Below, one piece after another: positions 52,969-62,167 of a DNA stretch of 64,000 nucleotides (position 1 is the stretch's first letter; each line of letters begins with the position of its first letter). The notes beneath the pieces were generated by a model. The model had not been told where the DNA came from. It made no database searches and saw only the letters and a program-made list of their open reading frames with translations. Both the position numbers and the translations under genes were made by a program. The DNA comes from Thermoactinomyces intermedius (GTDB lineage: Bacteria; Bacillota; Bacilli; Thermoactinomycetales; Thermoactinomycetaceae). The stretch lies in NCBI RefSeq assembly GCF_016055025.1, contig NZ_JAECVW010000004.1; one strand, given 5' to 3'.

Positions 52969-55584
52969 TCAGGATGCGTCATCCAAAATTTCCACGATCC
53001 CTTGGTTTCCGTCCACACGGATTCTTTGTCCGTCTTGAATTCGTTTTGTCGCCTGATCCACGCCCACCACTGCCGGAATGCCATATTCCCGGGCCACCAC
53101 CGAGCCGTGGGTCATCAGGCCGCCCACTTCGGTCACCACGGCCTTGGCCGACTGAAATAACGGCGTCCAACCGGGATCGGTGTGCGGGGCGACAAGAATT
53201 TCCCCTTCATGCAGCCGGGCTTCTTCCGGTTTGAACACTACCCGGGCAAACCCTTCCGCCACCCCGGCTGATGCCGGAACGCCCGCCAAGGCGCCTTCCG
53301 GAAGGTTTTCCGTTGCGCGGGAACCGGTGATGCATTCTCCTTCACTGGTCATCACTTGCGGGGGCGTTAACGTTTGGTGCCGTTCATAAGCTTCCTTCCG
53401 CTCTTCGATCAGTTTCTTCACATCTTGCCGGAAGGTTCCTTGCAAAAGCAAGATCAATTCATCCAGCGTCAGGAAAAACACGTCATCTTTTTTCTCGAGA
53501 ACCCCTTTTTCCACCAGCTGTTCCGCTTCTGAAAGAATCGCTTTTTTACACTCATCCAACAGGCGTGTGAGGAAATATTTCGGATGCTCCCGGAGCCCGC
53601 CGGCGTTCCGGCAGACGGTGATCAGCCGCTTTAGCCATTTTCTCTTCAGCCCGTTGGAGCCCGCCTGATTTAAGATCCGCCCAATGGCTTCATTCGCTTC
53701 CTTTTCTCCCTGTGCAAATTTTTGCCGGTGTTCCCCGGGCTTGACACTGCGCATGTGTCCCAGGATGGCCGGAACCAGCTGTGTCGGCGCTTCCCGCCAG
53801 CGTGGCTTGGTGAGATCGATTTCTCCGGGGCAGCGATGGCCGTATTTTTCCATGAACCCAACAAATGCCTTTTTAAATTTCTCTCCCCCGTCCACCTGCT
53901 CCAATCCGTCATAAAACGTTTTGTCCTCTGCTTGCTCCAGATAATCTTGTAATTCAGGGTGCTCCCGGACAAGATCGGCCAAATCACCGATTTCCAATCC
54001 CATTTGGCTGGTGACATTTCCGGACAGCGATTTGTTGATTTCATACAGATCCCGGGTGTCCCCGATGGACTGTTTCAAGAGCAGATAGGAAAGCGGATAA
54101 CAGATAACGTATGAAAACAAGTTTTTAAGCACATCTTTTCCCAAATGGTTCAATTCATATCGGATGGTTTCCAGCCGGTTGTCTCCGCTTGCCCGCTGAA
54201 AGCTTTGGTTGATTTCACTCCATTTTTGTTCAATGAAACGTTCTGCTTTGCGGCGGGCCAGTTCGGGATCGCGCACCCAAAGGTTTTTCCAAATCTCTTT
54301 CACCACCGTCAGGATAAAGCGGCGGTTGGACCGGAGCAATCCCCGTTTGGCCGGGACATCAAGAAATTCCGGGCGCTGGATCACCTCGCGGATGGCATTG
54401 CTCAACGTTTGATCAAAAACATTTTCCATCGCTTTGGGAAAGAGCTTTCTTCCCGGCTTTGTGCGCAAAAGTTCCGTGGGATTCACAAAAAGGCGGTTGC
54501 CGGCTTCCACCAGGAAGTTTTTCGGGAAAATGGAGCGCAAAACAGAAATTCCCATCGGTTTCATGGCATCGGTCATCATTTGCACGTGTCCGAATGAAAA
54601 CATGACTTGCAACGGCTTTTGGGGAAGATCCGGCAACGGATACAACGATGTGATTGGACGGCTTTGCACGACATAGATCTTCCCTTTTTCCACGCAAAAT
54701 TCAATGTCTTGCGGAGTCCCGAAATGCTTTTCAATCTTTTTGCCGATTTCCGACAGTTGAAGGATTTGGTGATCCGTCAAAGCCGGCCGAGCCTGTTGTT
54801 CGGGCGTGAGGGTTTTCTTCACGGTTCCGCCTTCCGGCAAGGAGTAGATGGCGATTTCTTTGTTTCGGATGTTTTTTTCCAGAATCCGCCCTTCTCTTAC
54901 TTTATACAGGTCGGCCGACACCATGCCGGAGACAAGCGCTTCCCCCAGACCAAAGCTCGCATCGATGGAAACGACGTTCCGGTTCCCGCTTAACGGATCA
55001 GCCGTAAACAGGATTCCGGAAACTTCCGGATCCACCATCCGTTGCACCACCACCGATAAATAAACCTGACGGTGATCAAATCCGTTTTTGATCCGGTAAG
55101 AAATGGCGCGGTCCGTAAACAAAGAGGCCCAGCATTTTCGGATATGCCCGAGCAACGCTTCCTCTCCCTTGATGTTCAAATATGTATCCTGTTGACCGGC
55201 AAACGAAGCGGTCGGCAAATCTTCCGCGGTCGCGCTGGAACGGACGGCATATGGATATTGTTTTCCGGTGGATTCCCAAGCTTTGGTGACCGCATTTTTT
55301 ATTTCACCCGGAATCTCAAGCCGGGTGAGATGGTCGCGAGTGCGCCGGCCCATCTCCCGCAGGCCGTCCAAATCATCCGGGTTCAGGCAGTTCAGTTCAT
55401 CCAAAAGCGAATCCATCTCCCGGCCGGACTGAATAAAGTCCAGATACGCGCGGGTGGTGATGCAAAATCCCTCCGGCACCGGAAAACCGGCTTTACAGAG
55501 TTCCCCCAGATTGGCTCCTTTTCCCCCGACTTGTTGAATGCGGGAAACATCCACTTCATCAAAAAACAAAACATAGTCGTTCAT
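52969..55584 (-). CDS. rph: Rifampin phosphotransferase (PEP synthase-like)
   Basis: 871 aa. Order of domains: ATP-grasp (GGKGANLGELCKAGFPVPEG at 20-39, AVRSSATAEDLPTASFAGQQ about 115-134, IEFCVEKGKIYVVQSRP near 300), a central rifamycin-binding region (about 330-750) and the C-terminal swivel His domain (EVGGLMTHGSVVAREYGIPA near 820). Length and order fit RPH, which phosphorylates rifamycins using ATP, releasing AMP and phosphate. A PEP synthase would have a large C-terminal barrel, which is missing here. AAAGGGGAT precedes ATG 55584. No rifamycin-associated element was seen upstream. Confidence 0.87.
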   Translation of the reverse strand: MNDYVLFFDEVDVSRIQQVGGKGANLGELCKAGFPVPEGFCITTRAYLDFIQSGREMDSLLDELNCLNPDDLDGLREMGRRTRDHLTRLEIPGEIKNAVTKAWESTGKQYPYAVRSSATAEDLPTASFAGQQDTYLNIKGEEALLGHIRKCWASLFTDRAISYRIKNGFDHRQVYLSVVVQRMVDPEVSGILFTADPLSGNRNVVSIDASFGLGEALVSGMVSADLYKVREGRILEKNIRNKEIAIYSLPEGGTVKKTLTPEQQARPALTDHQILQLSEIGKKIEKHFGTPQDIEFCVEKGKIYVVQSRPITSLYPLPDLPQKPLQVMFSFGHVQMMTDAMKPMGISVLRSIFPKNFLVEAGNRLFVNPTELLRTKPGRKLFPKAMENVFDQTLSNAIREVIQRPEFLDVPAKRGLLRSNRRFILTVVKEIWKNLWVRDPELARRKAERFIEQKWSEINQSFQRASGDNRLETIRYELNHLGKDVLKNLFSYVICYPLSYLLLKQSIGDTRDLYEINKSLSGNVTSQMGLEIGDLADLVREHPELQDYLEQAEDKTFYDGLEQVDGGEKFKKAFVGFMEKYGHRCPGEIDLTKPRWREAPTQLVPAILGHMRSVKPGEHRQKFAQGEKEANEAIGRILNQAGSNGLKRKWLKRLITVCRNAGGLREHPKYFLTRLLDECKKAILSEAEQLVEKGVLEKKDDVFFLTLDELILLLQGTFRQDVKKLIEERKEAYERHQTLTPPQVMTSEGECITGSRATENLPEGALAGVPASAGVAEGFARVVFKPEEARLHEGEILVAPHTDPGWTPLFQSAKAVVTEVGGLMTHGSVVAREYGIPAVVGVDQATKRIQDGQRIRVDGNQGIVEILDDAS

Positions 55585-55617
55585 CGGCGGGATCCCCTTT
55601 CCTGCTTATGGATTCGG

Positions 55618-56109
55618 TTATTCAATGGCAATGGGTTCGGCAGGATACTCCCCTTTTAAAAGCAGAATCAATCTTTGCCCCAACTGCTTGGGGAAAATCA
55701 GTTCCTGGGTGTTCATGATTTCATCCACACTCCACCAATGGTGGGCTTGGTAAGTCTCTTTCTCCACCTCTGTAAAATGATCCGTCGAAATCTGTTTTCC
55801 CTGCACCCGTGCCACATAATAATATTCAATAAAACGGGTTTTCCTTTGATGGACGAACAGATGAATATCCCGGATCCATACCAACGGCCCCCAATTCACA
55901 CCGTCCGCCAATCCGGTTTCTTCCCACAGCTCCCGTTTGGCCGCTTCCAGATAAGACTCATTTTCTTCCACCCCGCCTCCTGGTGGAAACCAGACCGGCT
56001 CTCCGGCCGGATTTTCTTTGCTGGTGACGGAAGGGTCTTTCATCTTAAACAGCAGAATCCGGTCTTGTTCGTTGAGTAACACAATACGGGCGGTTTCCCT
56101 TGTTTTCAC
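55618..56109 (-). CDS. NUDIX hydrolase
   Basis: 163 aa. The Nudix box is complete: GGGVEENESYLEAAKRELWE followed by ETGL (about 45-68). It hydrolyses nucleoside diphosphate derivatives in related proteins. GTG 56109 is chosen because AAGGAGAG lies eight bases before it and the upstream ATG at 56154 overlaps a TATAAT box. It is 33 bases upstream of rph, likely in one transcript. Confidence 0.86.
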   Translation of the reverse strand: MKTRETARIVLLNEQDRILLFKMKDPSVTSKENPAGEPVWFPPGGGVEENESYLEAAKRELWEETGLADGVNWGPLVWIRDIHLFVHQRKTRFIEYYYVARVQGKQISTDHFTEVEKETYQAHHWWSVDEIMNTQELIFPKQLGQRLILLLKGEYPAEPIAIE

Positions 56110-56163
56110 TGTAAAGACTCTCCTTGCTTCCTCAAGATGTTCCATCCCTTCCATTATAATATG

Positions 56164-56197
56164 AAAAAGCACCGGTGATCGAAATCCGGTGCTTTTT
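56164..56197. terminator. Bidirectional terminator after wrbA
   Basis: AAAAAGCACCGG pairs with CCGGTGCTTTTT. Confidence 0.8.
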
Positions 56198-56213
56198 CTG
56201 ATAAGCCATAAAA

Positions 56214-56831
56214 TCAGCTTTGGCTTTGCCCTTTTTTGATCCAGCCCGCCACGGTGAGAACGCGCCGGGTTTGATGTTGAACCGCTTTTTCCGCATCATC
56301 TTTCCAGTTGCCGTTATTGTCAATGGTCACGGAAGTGCCATACGGGTTGCCGCCGGATGCCGGGATGGAAGGATCGGTATATCCCGGTGCGACGACAATC
56401 GCTCCCCAATGGTACATCGTTGTGTACAGGGACAAAACCGTCTCTTCTTGCCCCCCGTTTGGGTTATTGGCCGAAGTCATCGCACTGACCACTTTGTTGA
56501 CCGTTTTTCCTTGGGCCCAGATGCCTCCCGTCGTATCCAGGAATTGTTTCATTTGGGACGAAACAATGCCAAAGCGGGTGGGGGTACAGAAAATAATCGC
56601 ATCCGCCCAAACAATGTCATCCGGCGTTGCAACCGGAACATCTTTGGTGGCTTCATAATGGGCTTTCCACGCCGGATTGGATGCAATGGCTTCTTCCGGT
56701 GCCAATTCCTGTACCCTCAACAGACGGACCTCGGCTCCTTCTTTTTTCGCTGTTTCCGCAGCGATTTGAGCCATCTTGTAGTTGGTGCCGGTCGAGCTGT
56801 AATAAATGATCGCCAATTTCACATTTGCCAT
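56214..56831 (-). CDS. wrbA: NAD(P)H:quinone oxidoreductase, WrbA type
   Basis: 205 aa flavodoxin-like protein. YYSSTGTNYKMAQIAAETAK (about 10-29) is the FMN phosphate loop, and PTRFGIVSSQMKQFLD (about 84-99) and TSANNPNGGQEET are WrbA motifs. It reduces quinones by two electrons, guarding against semiquinone stress. ATG 56831 has GGAGG seven bases upstream. The adjacent pirin gene also points to quinone or redox stress. Confidence 0.9.
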   Translation of the reverse strand: MANVKLAIIYYSSTGTNYKMAQIAAETAKKEGAEVRLLRVQELAPEEAIASNPAWKAHYEATKDVPVATPDDIVWADAIIFCTPTRFGIVSSQMKQFLDTTGGIWAQGKTVNKVVSAMTSANNPNGGQEETVLSLYTTMYHWGAIVVAPGYTDPSIPASGGNPYGTSVTIDNNGNWKDDAEKAVQHQTRRVLTVAGWIKKGQSQS

Positions 56832-56881
56832 GCTCATGCCTCCTGTCGGTTATGGTTAATCCTCACCGGATTCTCATCCGG

Positions 56882-57586
56882 TTAAGGAAGATCAATCAAC
56901 ATCACGAAACAACCTTCATCGGTTTCCACCGTTAACGAAGATACATCTGTTATTCTTGCCGAGTCCCGGCGCTTTAACACATGATCCCCGTTGAGAAGGA
57001 CATCGCCTTCGATCACAAAGAAAAAGATCCGCCGGTTATCTTTCTGCTCAAACGTGATGGATTTGCCGGCTTCCAGTTTGGAAAGATAAATCGTCATATC
57101 CTGATGGATCAATGCCGTCTGATCTGACGCAGGATGCTTGGATACCACCAGCAACAGGCGGTTTTTCATCTTTTCCGGGTCAAAAGATATCTGTTCATAG
57201 GAAGGTTGAAGCTCGCTGGTTTCCGGCAAAAACCACATCTGCAGGAAATTCACTTCTTCCGTTTCTGACGGATTCATCTCGGAATGAATAATTCCCGTAC
57301 CGGCACTCATGCGTTGCACTTCACCAAAAGATAATGTTTCCATGTGGCCGGCACTGTCCTCATGCCTTAATTGCCCTTTCAACACAATGGAGACAATCTC
57401 CATTTCCTTATGGGGATGCATGCCAAATCCCGTCCCCGGTTGGACGGTGTCATCATTGAGCACACGCATGGGACCAAAGTGCATATTCCCGGGGTCAAAA
57501 TATTCAGCAAATGAAAAGCTGAAATAACTTTTCAACCAACCGTGATCAGACACAAAACGGTTTTCGGCAGGATAAATCTGAATCAT
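56882..57586 (-). CDS. Pirin family protein (bicupin)
   Basis: 234 aa. Cupin motif GFGMHPHKEMEIVSIVLKGQ (about 54-73), then RMSAGTGIIHSEMNPS near 90, has the His/Glu metal-binding set of pirins such as YhhW, some of which act as quercetin 2,3-dioxygenase. The C-terminal cupin (about 140-230) is shorter. ATG 57586 is preceded by AAAGGC. A strong promoter lies upstream. Confidence 0.87.
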   Translation of the reverse strand: MIQIYPAENRFVSDHGWLKSYFSFSFAEYFDPGNMHFGPMRVLNDDTVQPGTGFGMHPHKEMEIVSIVLKGQLRHEDSAGHMETLSFGEVQRMSAGTGIIHSEMNPSETEEVNFLQMWFLPETSELQPSYEQISFDPEKMKNRLLLVVSKHPASDQTALIHQDMTIYLSKLEAGKSITFEQKDNRRIFFFVIEGDVLLNGDHVLKRRDSARITDVSSLTVETDEGCFVMLIDLP

Positions 57587-57695
57587 GGTCCACAGCCTTT
57601 CTGATTCTTCTATTCTTTCTTTGCTATGGTTGACGAAAATGGTTATTTTCCCTCTCCCTTCATACATTTGTGTAATCAACTTACTTTTAATAAGT

Positions 57696-57724
57696 ATAAT
57701 AGGTTACCAACGGACTTTTGTCAA
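57696..57724 (-). promoter_or_regulatory. Strong promoter of the pirin gene with nearby dyad
   Basis: On the minus strand TTGACA (57719-57724) and TATTAT (57696-57701) are 17 bp apart. Just downstream ACTTA...TAAGT (about 57680-57696) is a possible repressor site. Confidence 0.65.
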
Positions 57725-57839
57725 TCCGTTACCCGGAATCCGGCACCCCATCCAATCGGAAGTTATGTGTGGCATCGTAAAAGGAATCGTCATACAAGCG
57801 AAGTATTGTATTCAGGGAAAACAGAAAGGAGTAAAAAAG

Positions 57840-58307
57840 ATGATTAAATGGGAAGCTGTAAAGCAACCAGCGACAGATGAAGATATTCAACATATTGAGG
57901 ATTTTGTTGGTAAAAAGTTGCCTGGAGATTATGTAGAATTGGCGAAGGTTTATCACGGAAGTGTTCCAGGAGTATGCATTGATGTTGATGGGGAACCTTA
58001 CCCATTTGATCAATTGTTATCTGTTTCAAAAGAAGACGGAGAAGAAGAGGATTTTTGCCATGTAATCGGAGCCTATAGACATATGTACTTGGATGAAAAC
58101 TCAGATCCGACTCTTCCTGAAGGATTTGTCCCTTTCGCATTGGATGGACAGAATAAATGGTATTGTTTTGATTATCGGGAATCCACTGAATCCCCCGCAA
58201 TTGTGCTTATTAACTGGGAAGCTCATTATGAAGATGATCCGGACTACGTTGTAACCTTTATAAAAGAATCGTTTAATGAATTATTGGAAAGTCTGTATAA
58301 ACTTTAA
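57840..58307 (+). CDS. SMI1/KNR4 family protein (immunity type)
   Basis: 155 aa, one SUKH fold: IQHIEDFVGKKLPGDYVELA (about 16-35), GVCIDVDGEPYPFDQLLSV, and FVPFALDGQNKWYCFDYRES (about 100-119). Bacterial members often neutralise polymorphic or contact-dependent toxins; no toxin gene is adjacent. AAAGGAG precedes ATG 57840. A second member lies at 62834. Confidence 0.85.
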   Translation: MIKWEAVKQPATDEDIQHIEDFVGKKLPGDYVELAKVYHGSVPGVCIDVDGEPYPFDQLLSVSKEDGEEEDFCHVIGAYRHMYLDENSDPTLPEGFVPFALDGQNKWYCFDYRESTESPAIVLINWEAHYEDDPDYVVTFIKESFNELLESLYKL

Positions 58308-58391
58308 TTTCTTTTCTACAGCGCTATGGTAAATGTAGCAAACTTCCGGTGCTTTTTTATCGCAACTCGCATACTTTTTCCCATGGAAAAG

Positions 58392-58423
58392 AGCCTTCTC
58401 CGGTCATGGAGAGGCTTTTTTTT
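58392..58423 (+). terminator. Terminator before the superoxide dismutase gene
   Basis: AGCCTTCTCC pairs with GGAGAGGCT (one bulge), followed by seven T. No gene is seen between 58308 and it. Confidence 0.75.
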
Positions 58424-58625
58424 ATTATCCCGGCATAATGGAACGGATTGGCCAGAATTGATCAAATGGCTTCATTCCTGTCACCACTTTCCCGGCCGTC
58501 GCTGTTAGGACCATCAAGATAGATAAAGGATAAACTGAAAAAATGGGCGGCAAAATGGGTCGATATCCAGAAATCCCTTCATAGGATAAAAAGAAACTTC
58601 TTTTTTCATCCGGAGGTGTCATGAC

Positions 58626-59159
58626 ATGTACCTTGCTCATTACCCTGTTGGCGGATATTTGGCCAATCAACCCAATTATCAAGCTTATGCCTGGATCCGA
58701 GGCGGTCCGCTCGCGTCAGAGCTCAGAGGCTATGTGACATTTACTGAAGTGCCGGGGGGAACCGAAGTGTTTATTGAAGTGAGCGGACTGCCTCCCTATC
58801 AACCGGGAGGAAACGGCCGGCAACCCGTTGGTCCGTTTGGATTCCATCTCCATGAAAACGGCAGTTGTGCCGTTGGAAATCCTGACGATCCGTTTCAAGC
58901 GGCCGGTAATCATTGGAATCCGGACAATCAACCTCATGGCAATCATCCCGGCGATTTCCCCGTTCTTTTTTCAAATAACGGGTATGCACGGATGAGCTTT
59001 TTCACCAACCGCTTCCGTCCATCCCAAGTGATCGGAAAATCGGTCATGATCCATCAAAACCCGGATGACTTCCGCTCCCAACCTTCGGGAAATGCCGGAA
59101 AACGCCTGGCTTGCGGAGTCATCCAGGGAGTTTATGGTTCAACGTCTGTATTCCGATAA
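58626..59159 (+). CDS. Cu/Zn superoxide dismutase family protein
   Basis: 177 aa. Copper and zinc ligands are in GPFGFHLHENGSC (His, about 71-83), GNHWNPDNQPHGNHPGDFP (His/Asp, about 93-111) and SVMIHQNPDD (about 139-148). GFHLHENG and the final AGKRLACGVI are family signatures. Unlike Bacillus SodC it has no signal or lipobox, so it may be cytoplasmic or spore-associated. GGAGGTG lies seven bases before ATG 58626. Confidence 0.86.
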   Translation: MYLAHYPVGGYLANQPNYQAYAWIRGGPLASELRGYVTFTEVPGGTEVFIEVSGLPPYQPGGNGRQPVGPFGFHLHENGSCAVGNPDDPFQAAGNHWNPDNQPHGNHPGDFPVLFSNNGYARMSFFTNRFRPSQVIGKSVMIHQNPDDFRSQPSGNAGKRLACGVIQGVYGSTSVFR

Positions 59160-59255
59160 AAACAGCTCTGAAAACAATAGTTTTATTTGGATAAAATATT
59201 TATAATATTGTTAGAAGATAAAAATTTTAATTCGAATGGAACGGGGGTTGTCTGC

Positions 59256-59855
59256 TTGGCTTCCGGAATCCCAGCGAAGTTTCGTCAGTTATACGGGTTG
59301 GTCCCATGCGGACTTTCGCCCGACGGCAAAACACTCATTGCCCCCCGGGATGCCGACTCTTTTCAAAAATACCGGTGTCCGGAGTGTAGAGAACCGCTGA
59401 AATTAAGGAAAAGCAACCGCAGAAAAACACATTTCTCCCATAATCACATGAAAGACAGCGAATGTTTGCTGTACCATTCACAGGTCACCTTGGCGAAATG
59501 GGTTCTCCGCCATGTTTTTCAGCAATGGTTGGCACAAAAAAACACCACTCCCATTCAAATCAGTTTCTTCTTCCAACCTCCGCATCCCATTCCCTTAAAC
59601 CCGGTTTATCAGATCAAATGGGATCAACGCTTCCGTGACCACACCTCCCATCTTTCCCTGCATGACGAAGACGGAAAAGCCCTGCTTTATATCGGAATCA
59701 TTGATGAAGCACAAAGTCCCCGCCTCCCATCTTCCCGTTGGCTTGAGGTTTCAGCAGAGCATGTGTTGTCCGATCCGTATAGGTTGGAATCGTTAAACCC
59801 GTCCATGGCTCCACCACCTTTTTTAAAATACGAACAATTGAAACTCGATTTTTAA
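59256..59855 (+). CDS. CoiA-like competence family protein
   Basis: 199 aa. Begins AKFRQLYGLVPCGLSPDGKT and has the CoiA zinc-finger-like block YRCPECREPLKLRKSNRRKT followed by HFSH (about 43-66), then a nuclease-like region. Full CoiA proteins are longer, so this is a short form. TTG 59256 is chosen because GGGGG lies eight bases upstream and a TATAAT at about 59200 suggests the transcript starts just before it. It may help process incoming DNA. Confidence 0.7.
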   Translation: MASGIPAKFRQLYGLVPCGLSPDGKTLIAPRDADSFQKYRCPECREPLKLRKSNRRKTHFSHNHMKDSECLLYHSQVTLAKWVLRHVFQQWLAQKNTTPIQISFFFQPPHPIPLNPVYQIKWDQRFRDHTSHLSLHDEDGKALLYIGIIDEAQSPRLPSSRWLEVSAEHVLSDPYRLESLNPSMAPPPFLKYEQLKLDF

Positions 59856-59958
59856 ATCTTCCAGGCACCGGTGCCCCGGTTATTGCTAACGAGGAGCCGG
59901 TGCTTTAAATCACAACATCTTCAAGCAGATAAACCTGCGCACAACAGGAGGATCACCG

Positions 59959-61178
59959 ATGAAAAAAAGACTCATATCCAGAAACCGCAATTACCGTTTT
60001 CTGTGGTTGGGACAAACAGGAAGCGTCTTGGGGGATTGGTTTAATCAAGTCGCACTGGCACAAACCGTTCTTTTTTTGTCTGATTCCGCCTTGTCGGTCG
60101 GTATTCTTTTGATGTGCCGCGCCCTGCCTTCTGCCCTTTTGGGGGTGTTCACCGGTCCTGTGATTGATCATTTTTCCAAGAAAAAAATCATGATTCTCAC
60201 GGATTTGGCGCGCGGTCTCATTGTATCCTCTTTTATGTTCGCCTTTCTTTTCAAGCAAGTTTGGATCTTGTATGCCGGTTCTTTTTTGATCGGATGCCTG
60301 AGTGCTTTTTTTAATCCTTCCCGCCAAGCGGCCATCCCTTCAGTGGTGGCCAGAAAAGACTTGGCGGAAGCCAATTCATTTTCCTCCGCAACCGACAGCA
60401 TGATCGGGATTCTGGGAGCGGTTTTGGGCGGAATTGTATCCACAGCTTTCAACCCTTTGGTTTGTTTTGTCATCAATGCAATCTCTTATTTCTGGTCCGC
60501 TTTTTGCATTTTTCAGATGAAATGGTCCGAATCCGTCTCTCCTTCACATTCTGATTCTTATATCGAATCACTCAAAAAAGGGTTTCGCGAAGCATCCCAC
60601 AACCAAGTCGCCCGAGCCATTATCCTCATCGGCATCAGTTGGGGTTTTGCCGGCGGAGGATATTACATATTGATCCCTTTGCTCGGTAACAACGTTTATC
60701 AAATGCAGGGGTTGGGGATCGGCATCCTGTATGCCGTTGACGGATTGGGCGTTTTGACCGGGGCGTATCTTGTCAAGAAATTCGTGAATCATCAATATCG
60801 CCGGGGGATTGTGTGGTACGGGGCTTCGTATCTCTTCCAAGCCGTTTTTTTCGCTTTTCTGCACATACCAATACGCTGCTCACGGGAATCTTCATGCTTT
60901 ACTTGATGCGACTGTTTTCCGGCATCATCATCCCGCTTGATACATACATGCTGCAAATGAATACAACCGAAGCCGTTCGCGGCCGTGTCTTCTCTCTGCA
61001 TATGGCAACCTATGGCGGAGTGATGCAATTATCCTATATTGTATCCGGATGGGCTTACGAGCAACTGGGAATTTCCGTTACCGGGCTTGTTATCGGGATC
61101 ATCTCTTTCTTATGCGGCATTCATTGGCTTGTGCAATACCGACTCGGCAAGTTTGTTTCGCACTCCAATGTCATATAA
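59959..61178 (+). pseudogene. MFS transporter, frameshifted
   Basis: From ATG 59959 (AGGAGGATC upstream) about nine helices are read (GQTGSVLGDWFNQVALAQTV, PVIDHFSKKKIMILTDLARG), ending at 60906 in a wrong frame. The other frame continues SAHTNTLLTGIFMLYLMRLF and MNTTEAVRGRVFSLHMATYG to 61178. One T missing from TTTT near 60860 joins them into a normal 405-aa MFS exporter of the MdfA/enterobactin-exporter-like group. Substrate unknown. Confidence 0.8.
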
Positions 61179-61207
61179 AAAGGACTTGGAATGCCCAAGT
61201 CCTTTTT
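61177..61207 (+). terminator. Terminator of the MFS gene
   Basis: AAAAAGGACTTGG pairs with CCAAGTCCTTTTT; it overlaps the stop codon. Confidence 0.82.
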
Positions 61208-61276
61208 ATACAAACCTTTTGACAAGACTGTTTGTATGTGATAGTTTTTTATTTTTTATGTTTATTGTTGATGAGT

Positions 61277-61311
61277 GTTTGTGTTACAAACTGGTTTGGG
61301 CATATAATGGT
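61277..61311 (+). promoter_or_regulatory. Operator-like palindrome with -10, copy 1
   Basis: GTTTGTGTTACAAAC (61277-61291, arms GTTTGT/ACAAAC) is followed by TATAAT near 61303. A similar unit is at 61916. No plus-strand gene follows this copy. Confidence 0.4.
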
Positions 61312-61429
61312 GTTTTATCATTGACATTTCTGGAATCCATGTGGTTCTCACTGCCCTTTGGTAAATGTGATAAATCTGTTTGGATCGAATACCTCTTAGA
61401 AAGCAATACAAATAACCAAAAAGCCCCCT

Positions 61430-61802
61430 TCAACTTTGGACAATCTGGATCAGGTTCCCGCATGTATCATCAAATACTGCCAGGGAGATTCCATCGATGT
61501 TGGTCGGCTCCATGGTAAATTTCACACCTTTCTCTTTTAAACGCTCATACTCCTGATGAACATCTGCGACCCCAAACTGAACGGCCGGGAGCCCGTCAGC
61601 ATATAATTTCTCTTGGTATTCCTTGCCGGCCGGATGATGGGCAGGTTCCAGCAACAATTTTGTGCCATCCGGATTCTCCGGGGAGACCAGTGTCAACCAT
61701 CGGTATTCACCGGCTTGGATATCCTCCTTTTTATTTTTCGGTATAAAACCGAAGTGCTTTGTCCTGGTCTTTCACCAACAAGCTCATCACAACAATTTTC
61801 AT
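61430..61802 (-). pseudogene. VOC (glyoxalase) family protein, broken
   Basis: ATG 61802 (GGGAGGAAA upstream) reads MKIVVMSLLVKDQDKALRFY then stops after TEK. Another frame continues KKEDIQAGEYRWLTLVSPEN to IQIVQS at 61430 with the metal ligands (HHPAG, FDDTCGNLIQ). A short deletion removed the usual L-G-F codons and shifted the frame. The intact fold would be a single VOC domain pair of about 125 aa. Confidence 0.72.
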
Positions 61803-61915
61803 CGGGGTTTCCTCCCATTTCTTTGTTTAAGATGATTTATTCCTTTGTTTCACTTAATGCGAATGAAATATACTTCTCTAAGTGTGATTCATGTCCTTTG
61901 TATTTTGTTGATTCA

Positions 61916-61951
61916 GTTTGTTTTACAAACTTGTTTTTATTAAATAATGGT
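61916..61951 (+). promoter_or_regulatory. Operator-like palindrome with -10, copy 2
   Basis: GTTTGTTTTACAAAC (61916-61930) followed by TTAAATAATGGT, closely matching the unit at 61277. It may belong to the GNAT gene at 62168. Confidence 0.4.
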
Positions 61952-62167
61952 TTTTAGAGTCCATTGCCTCCAATTCCGGTTCTTCCTCTGCTTTCAACGC
62001 GGGTAAAAATTTTTCAAATAAACCATTGAAGGCATTCAGCGTCATTTATAAGATAAAACCAGTATGATAGTACATAGTATTCGAATAATTCCAAGAACCC
62101 CGCTTCAAGCCAACCGAATCCGCTTGATGTCTTAACCCACCTACTTCTCCATGAAAGGACAATCAAT

